This document shows, one piece after another, positions 35,762-39,709 of a stretch of 39,709 nt of DNA. The notes beneath the pieces are model-generated. The model did no database searches and had not been told where the DNA came from. It was given only the letters and a program-made list of their open reading frames with translations. The stretch spans positions 1 through 39,709 of the forward strand of contig JAVBLO010000078.1 of assembly GCA_031553415.1 (NCBI GenBank). Direction: 5' to 3'. This DNA is from JAIRVZ01 sp031553415. Lineage in GTDB: Bacteria > Bacteroidota > Bacteroidia > Bacteroidales > Azobacteroidaceae. How positions within the stretch are numbered: the first letter of the stretch is position 1; each line of letters begins with the position of its first letter. A program made the position numbers and the translations under genes.

Positions 35762-36694
35762 TTATCTTCTGAATCCCCGCTTTGGCTTCTTCTTTTTCTT
35801 TTTCACGGGAAGTTGTTCTTCCTCCCTGTTAGCCATATCAGGTGTAAGCAATCCGAAGACAGAGGAGAACCCTAAATCTGCCGAATTGGAATCTTGCTTA
35901 TTTGCAAACTTGCTTTCAGTCGGTTCTATCTGCTTATCTGGATATCTGCCTATTTGCACATCTTCTTTCTCTTTTTTCTTTTCGCCAGCAAAATATATTT
36001 CAGGGGTTTTCAATTCCCGTTCTTGCATCCGTAGTTTATCCATGACCGTGCCGTTTTTCATGGTGTTGCAATACTCGAACGTTTCGGATAACTGCCGATT
36101 GTAGCCGAATAGATTATCAAAACCTTTCTCTGCCTGTTGAAAAAGGTTGGAACGGTCAAAACCGCCCGTAATAATGCCCTTCTTGGTGTTGCGGTGGTTG
36201 GTTAGCGGGCTTATCTTGACTTTATTCGATTGGTCTTTGCGGCTTACAATCAAATGGCAGTGCATGTTCAGGCGATTGTCAGAGCGGTCGCGGTTGAAAT
36301 GGATTTTGCCGTAAAACTTAATATCCTCTGCTAATAATCCCTTATTGAAATTTCGGGCATATTCGGAAATGAACACTTCACGGATATACCGTTTCATGGC
36401 TTCTGCTTGCTCCTGTTCTGTACCCCCCATTGCTTGCAATTCCTTTTCCGACGGGCTGACGTGGACGGCGTAAAACTTGGCATCGGTCTTTAAGAGTTGC
36501 CCGATATTCCCGTCAATGTCTTTCACAACTTGGGATTTATAGACATTATCATCCGTAAGGTTGAAAAAACCTTCGGTATAGATTCCCTGCTCCATGCGTT
36601 CCATATCCTCATGCTCGCAATAATTGCATAACTTTCGGCTACTGCCTGCATTGTTATATGTTCCTTTGGATGGTGGTGGGAAATCTATATTCAT
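35762..36694 (-). CDS. BtgB-like relaxase (DUF5712 mobilization protein)
   Basis: The 310-residue protein resembles the Bacteroides mobilization protein BtgB/DUF5712, sometimes mislabelled as molybdopterin MobB. A histidine-hydrophobic-histidine metal motif, MHCH (His145 and His147), lies in LNMHCHLIVSRKD. Together with conserved tyrosines near the N-terminus (Tyr13 and Tyr25) it fits an HUH-type nickase that cuts oriT and leads the strand into the recipient. The tail is very basic: six lysines, then PKRGFRR. It starts 3 bases after the BtgA-like gene. Confidence 0.75.
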   Translation of the reverse strand: MNIDFPPPSKGTYNNAGSSRKLCNYCEHEDMERMEQGIYTEGFFNLTDDNVYKSQVVKDIDGNIGQLLKTDAKFYAVHVSPSEKELQAMGGTEQEQAEAMKRYIREVFISEYARNFNKGLLAEDIKFYGKIHFNRDRSDNRLNMHCHLIVSRKDQSNKVKISPLTNHRNTKKGIITGGFDRSNLFQQAEKGFDNLFGYNRQLSETFEYCNTMKNGTVMDKLRMQERELKTPEIYFAGEKKKEKEDVQIGRYPDKQIEPTESKFANKQDSNSADLGFSSVFGLLTPDMANREEEQLPVKKKKKKPKRGFRR

Positions 36695-36697
36695 CGC

Positions 36698-37285
36698 TTA
36701 TTCGGGGTTGATTAATTGGTAAATTTCGGCTTTTAGGTTCTCTTTGCGCTTGCCATCCATTACCCCACAGGTTGCCAAATCCGCATAAAGGCTAATCAAC
36801 TTCAACAGCTTTGCGCTGTCTTTTTTCTGAGTATCTTTTAATGCGCCGATGTGTTTACCCTGACCGTTTATCACGTCGGCATGTTCACCGAATTTGTCGC
36901 TGATTCTTTGCAATACGGTATTGTATTTCTCATTATTCTTTTCCAATTGTGAGAGGACAAGCGTTTCCAAAGCTTTCACTATTCCATCGAAGCGGACGGC
37001 TATCGAATTGGTTGCCCGTATCATCGGGTTAAGTTCCTTTTCCTCGTAGTGTTTAATGAAGCGGATAATATCATCCTGCCGTTTATTGATTTTGGAAAGT
37101 TCGGCTTTGACCGATTCGGGGGCTTCGGCTGGATTGATATTTGCCTTGTCTATATACTGAAAAGCCAATTTCACTACTTCTGCCTTTTTCAGCGAATAGC
37201 GTTTGCATATCTTTTCCACTAAGCCGCTTGTTTCCTTGTCTATGGAAACAGTGGTAAATATAATTTTCTGTCCTTTATTTGGCAT
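36698..37285 (-). CDS. BfmA/BtgA-family mobilization accessory protein
   Basis: The 195-residue protein has an N-terminal ribbon-helix-helix-like segment (KIIFTTVSIDKETSGLVEKICKRYSLKKAEVVKLAFQYI) and a long coiled-coil C-terminal part (about residues 65-165). This matches the BfmA/BtgA family of Bacteroides mobilizable plasmids and transposons, which binds oriT and helps the relaxase. It is the first of three tightly packed genes (BtgA-like, BtgB-like, GNAT) and lies directly beside the hairpin-rich candidate oriT. Confidence 0.85.
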   Translation of the reverse strand: MPNKGQKIIFTTVSIDKETSGLVEKICKRYSLKKAEVVKLAFQYIDKANINPAEAPESVKAELSKINKRQDDIIRFIKHYEEKELNPMIRATNSIAVRFDGIVKALETLVLSQLEKNNEKYNTVLQRISDKFGEHADVINGQGKHIGALKDTQKKDSAKLLKLISLYADLATCGVMDGKRKENLKAEIYQLINPE

Positions 37286-37327
37286 GACTAATTACTTTTT
37301 AATCGAAATTTGTATATCTAAACGACT

Positions 37328-37452
37328 GATAATTAGCAATAATCAAAAAAGGCTAATTATCGGACTAATTATAGCGTGTTTTGATAACACGCTAAAGCCG
37401 AAGGCTTTGCCCCGCAGGGCAGGAGGGAAGAACAGGACTTGTCCAGTTCCCT
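37328..37452. other. Candidate origin of transfer (oriT) with clustered hairpins
   Basis: Five inverted repeats are packed into 125 bases just upstream of the mobilization genes: 37328-37337 with 37352-37361 (10 bp), 37373-37380 with 37386-37393 (8 bp), 37394-37399 with 37403-37408 (6 bp), 37409-37412 with 37417-37420 (4 bp), and an imperfect pair across 37424-37452 with the perfect core GGACTTGTCC. No gene covers the region. Position and structure are typical of mobilizable-element oriT regions; the nick site cannot be read from sequence. Confidence 0.65.
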
Positions 37453-37567
37453 CTTGCTGAATTTGGCGAAACGAACAAAGCCGTAAGGCGATGTTGTTTC
37501 TGCTAAATGCGGAGCGTTAAACAAGGCTGTTGACTAAATACAGCCTTCATTGATTTACGCCAGTTTA

Positions 37568-37903
37568 CTATTCGGATTCTTCTGTCGGTGGGTTGTCCTT
37601 TTCAAACTTTTGAAAAGTCTGAAAATCGCAATGTTCCTTTACAAATGCCCGAACATCGGACACACGGTAATAGATTTTATGCCCGAACTTGGCATAGGGA
37701 AGAATGCCGTTTGAACGATGACGCTGAAGGGTTCGGTAACTGCATTTCAGCATAAATGCCAAATCTTGGTTGTCGAGCATCTTCTCGTCCTTATCCAATA
37801 CTTCATCGGTGTTGATGAATGCTTTTAGGTCTTTGCCTATCTCGTTCAACTTCTTGGATAGCCGTTCCATCCACTTGTCGAAATTTTCATTGTCTATATA
37901 CAT
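37568..37903 (-). CDS. Excisionase-type helix-turn-helix protein
   Basis: From the ATG at 37903 this gives a 111-residue protein. The MerR-like winged-helix domain is clear: LDNQDLAFMLKCSYRTLQRHRSNGILPYAKFGHKIYYRVSDVRAFVKEH. This matches the Xis2/HTH proteins of CTnDOT-like elements, which act as recombination directionality factors or regulators of excision. The N-terminal 35 residues are helical. It lies between the RteC-like gene and the oriT, consistent with control of mobile-element excision. An upstream in-frame extension to 37981 seems less likely to be translated. Confidence 0.78.
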   Translation of the reverse strand: MYIDNENFDKWMERLSKKLNEIGKDLKAFINTDEVLDKDEKMLDNQDLAFMLKCSYRTLQRHRSNGILPYAKFGHKIYYRVSDVRAFVKEHCDFQTFQKFEKDNPPTEESE

Positions 37904-38054
37904 GACTTGCTTTGTTTTTGAGATTAATACTAATTTTCTCAATGCATTGATAGCGCAAAGTTCGGCAGAACGAAGAAGCAAAAACAGAGGAGTAGGTAAC
38001 TACTCCCCTGAATGTTCTTTGTAATATGCTTTTGTTTAGGATATTACAAAACAG

Positions 38055-38697
38055 TTATTTTTCATCTTGTTTATTTCTGCTCTCTTTATCCTTTCGGATT
38101 ATGAGGTTACGCAGGAAATCGAGTGCTTTTGTACGGTTGAACGGCTTACGGATAAAAACCTGTTCCTGTTGGTCGTAAATACTTCCAAAACTGCAATTAA
38201 ACATTTTCTCAAAAACTTGTGCTATCTGGTTGAGGTGTGCGGGTTTTCCATTTCGTTGGAATACTTTCTTTGAAAAGAAAAGGGCAACAACTATTTCCGC
38301 TAAACCAACAATCCCCAAGTCTTTCGACTTAGGGATTATATACAGTTCGGAAACGAATGTTTGTTGACTGGATTTTTGGAACAGGTCAGGATGTTGGATT
38401 TTAAGGTTTAACAGTTCTAATTCAGAATCAACAAGTACCAACGCTTTTTGAAGATAAGCGAATTTTAGGGCATTTTCCCCCCTGCTCGTGTCGGGATACA
38501 GTTTGCAAATGTGTCATCTCAATACGAGTGTGATTAAGTGTCCGAAAGATATTTGCGTAATCATCGGAATTACTTACAGCTTCCATATGTACAATAAGCT
38601 GTGCATAGGCATTTTGCATTTCTTTGTTGGTTACTTCTTGTGAGGATTCAGCCAGTAGGCTGAAAAAACTCGTGTTTAATACATCATTCATACGCAT
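38055..38697 (-). pseudogene. RteC-like regulator, frameshifted at a poly-G run
   Basis: Two overlapping frames read as one protein when joined at six Gs (plus-strand Cs 38477-38482). Frame one, from the ATG at 38697, ends with SRHEQGG and then an unrelated tail. Removing one G continues it as EQGENALKFAYLQKALVLVDSELELL into the second frame. The joined product of about 214 residues is close to the length of RteC. Its C-terminus (LAEIVVALFF, NQIAQVFEKMFN, NRTKALDFLRN) matches the RteC domain that controls excision gene expression in CTnDOT-type elements. The shift could be a decayed gene, a phase-variable switch or a sequencing error. Confidence 0.65.
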
Positions 38698-38767
38698 AAA
38701 TTTAAAAAGATTAGACTTCGTATTTGTATGGAAAATTCCTTTTATGCAGAATGGTTGGAAGTAATTA

Positions 38768-39706
38768 TCACATCTTAAGTCCACGCTTTGGACGGCGCAA
38801 ATTATTTGATATAGATTTTTTGTTTGTTGGTTTTGCGCTTTTAATGTCTAATATGTCCCTGTGTATACTACCCTTGAAGCCATTATAATAGGTATTTTGA
38901 TATAGGTCTGTCAACGATTTGCTGTATTTCTCAAGAGTAGATGCAGAGGTATTAGATAAATTACTCGTCAAAAGTCCATTACCTAATATTCCGGGATTAC
39001 ACAAAATTGTATTTTTCTGTATAATATCCATAATCAACTCTATACATGATAAGTTGTCAATCGTTTTACCCGAAAATTTGTCAATCATAAAATCGCCGAG
39101 ATGCTTTTTCTCTTCAAGGGTATTGAAGCCGTACCAAAGAACACATTTCATTCCTCGTTCAGAGGCTTCTGTAAATACATCCAGATAATCTTTTCCGTTT
39201 GTAGATGGTTTATCAATGTTATACGGGTCTATATGTATCAAAGTTGACTTAGGTAGTTTCGGTAATAAATCTAATACTCCGATAATAGAATCCTGTTTGA
39301 TTACTTCAACTTTATCGGCTAACTGATTCCGATTTGCGAAAGCAATAACATTAGATAATGCTGCCGTTTCAATATCGAAGAAATGGAATTTATCTACGGT
39401 ATCCCCAAGAACACGCATAGCCAAAGCGGGAGATCCTAAATATGTATTCTCTTGAATCACAGAACTCTCCAATTGGTAATATGCTGATTCTGAAAGAACT
39501 TTGTAATTTTTAGCCTTTTCGATGAAATTGTAAATACCATATTCTTGTTCGGGAGTATGGTTCAAATAATAATCGGCACATGCTGAATTAGTTTCAACAT
39601 ATACTTTTGGTTGTTCATTTCTCATGACTTCGCACAGTGCCAAATGTTTCCAAACATCAGCCGGTTTAGCGAAGTGATTGTAGGTATATTCGTTTTCTGT
39701 TACCAT
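38768..39706 (-). CDS. RlmJ-like class I methyltransferase on a mobile element
   Basis: The 312-residue protein follows the order of the 23S rRNA adenine-N6 methyltransferase RlmJ: HFAKPADVWKH (residues 11-21, the RlmJ FHAGNHADVLKH region), a motif I-like VYVETNSA (35-42), YLGSPALA (89-96), HFFDIE, a motif IV-like HIDPYN (158-163) and LWYGF. RlmJ has DPPY at motif IV; here it is DPYN, so adenine-N6 activity is uncertain. Relative to RlmJ it has a long extra C-terminus ending in RRPKRGLKM, a basic tail like that of the relaxase-like protein. The start lies 3 bases from the window edge, so a longer N-terminus cannot be excluded, but alignment with RlmJ suggests it is complete. Confidence 0.65.
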   Translation of the reverse strand: MVTENEYTYNHFAKPADVWKHLALCEVMRNEQPKVYVETNSACADYYLNHTPEQEYGIYNFIEKAKNYKVLSESAYYQLESSVIQENTYLGSPALAMRVLGDTVDKFHFFDIETAALSNVIAFANRNQLADKVEVIKQDSIIGVLDLLPKLPKSTLIHIDPYNIDKPSTNGKDYLDVFTEASERGMKCVLWYGFNTLEEKKHLGDFMIDKFSGKTIDNLSCIELIMDIIQKNTILCNPGILGNGLLTSNLSNTSASTLEKYSKSLTDLYQNTYYNGFKGSIHRDILDIKSAKPTNKKSISNNLRRPKRGLKM

Positions 39707-39709
39707 GAT

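Noticed and set aside
35762..36694. Molybdopterin-guanine dinucleotide protein MobB
   Set aside because: It has no P-loop; the HUH motif and neighbouring BtgA-like gene mark it as a plasmid-type mobilization protein.

Overview
The window looks like chromosome from a member of the Bacteroidales (phylum Bacteroidota). The signs are AT-rich DNA, promoters with the Bacteroidetes -7 box TAnnTTTG, few Shine-Dalgarno sites, two proteins with type IX secretion sorting tails, a DUF4270 lipoprotein, a tryptophanase, and a mobilization module of the Bacteroides BtgA/BtgB type. I saw no rRNA, tRNA or CRISPR array.

Bases 1-30955 are mostly core genes in short operons on both strands. In order they are: a Tat/lipoprotein DUF3604 metallohydrolase, cardiolipin synthase and dGTPase; a convergent GH13 alpha-glucanase; a HAD phosphatase; a fused ADP-forming acyl-CoA synthetase meeting a diacylglycerol kinase tail to tail; tryptophanase; a dnaE-trxA pair; two tandem paralogous T9SS cargo proteins and a small helical protein; a complete RND efflux set (adaptor, pump, TolC-like channel); a leftward pantothenate-related cluster (panC, LRR protein, panD, DUF2156, GNAT); and, divergent from it, a short starch-synthase-like protein followed by a DUF4270 lipoprotein. 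The intergenic gaps hold a striking set of perfect inverted repeats whose arms are short tandem repeats, mostly with a 7-bp period.

Bases about 31250-39709 are an accessory, mobilizable region whose genes all read leftward. It carries an RlmJ-like methyltransferase, an RteC-like regulator broken at a poly-G run, an excisionase-type HTH protein, a hairpin-rich candidate oriT, BtgA- and BtgB-like mobilization proteins and a GNAT protein. Beyond a long palindrome comes a compact operon of an Xre regulator, an AAA+ ATPase and a subtilisin-like protease. The ATPase-protease pair matches the IetAS anti-phage/plasmid-exclusion system. No integrase or conjugation apparatus is visible, so the element probably continues past the right edge and depends on a helper for transfer.

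The best leads for something new are the RlmJ-like methyltransferase, which has an altered motif IV and shares its C-terminal tail with the relaxase; the long repeat-in-arm palindrome that separates the defence cargo from the mobilization genes; and the candidate terminator/attenuator RNA ahead of the diacylglycerol kinase gene. All family assignments are from reading the translated sequence; no search was run.
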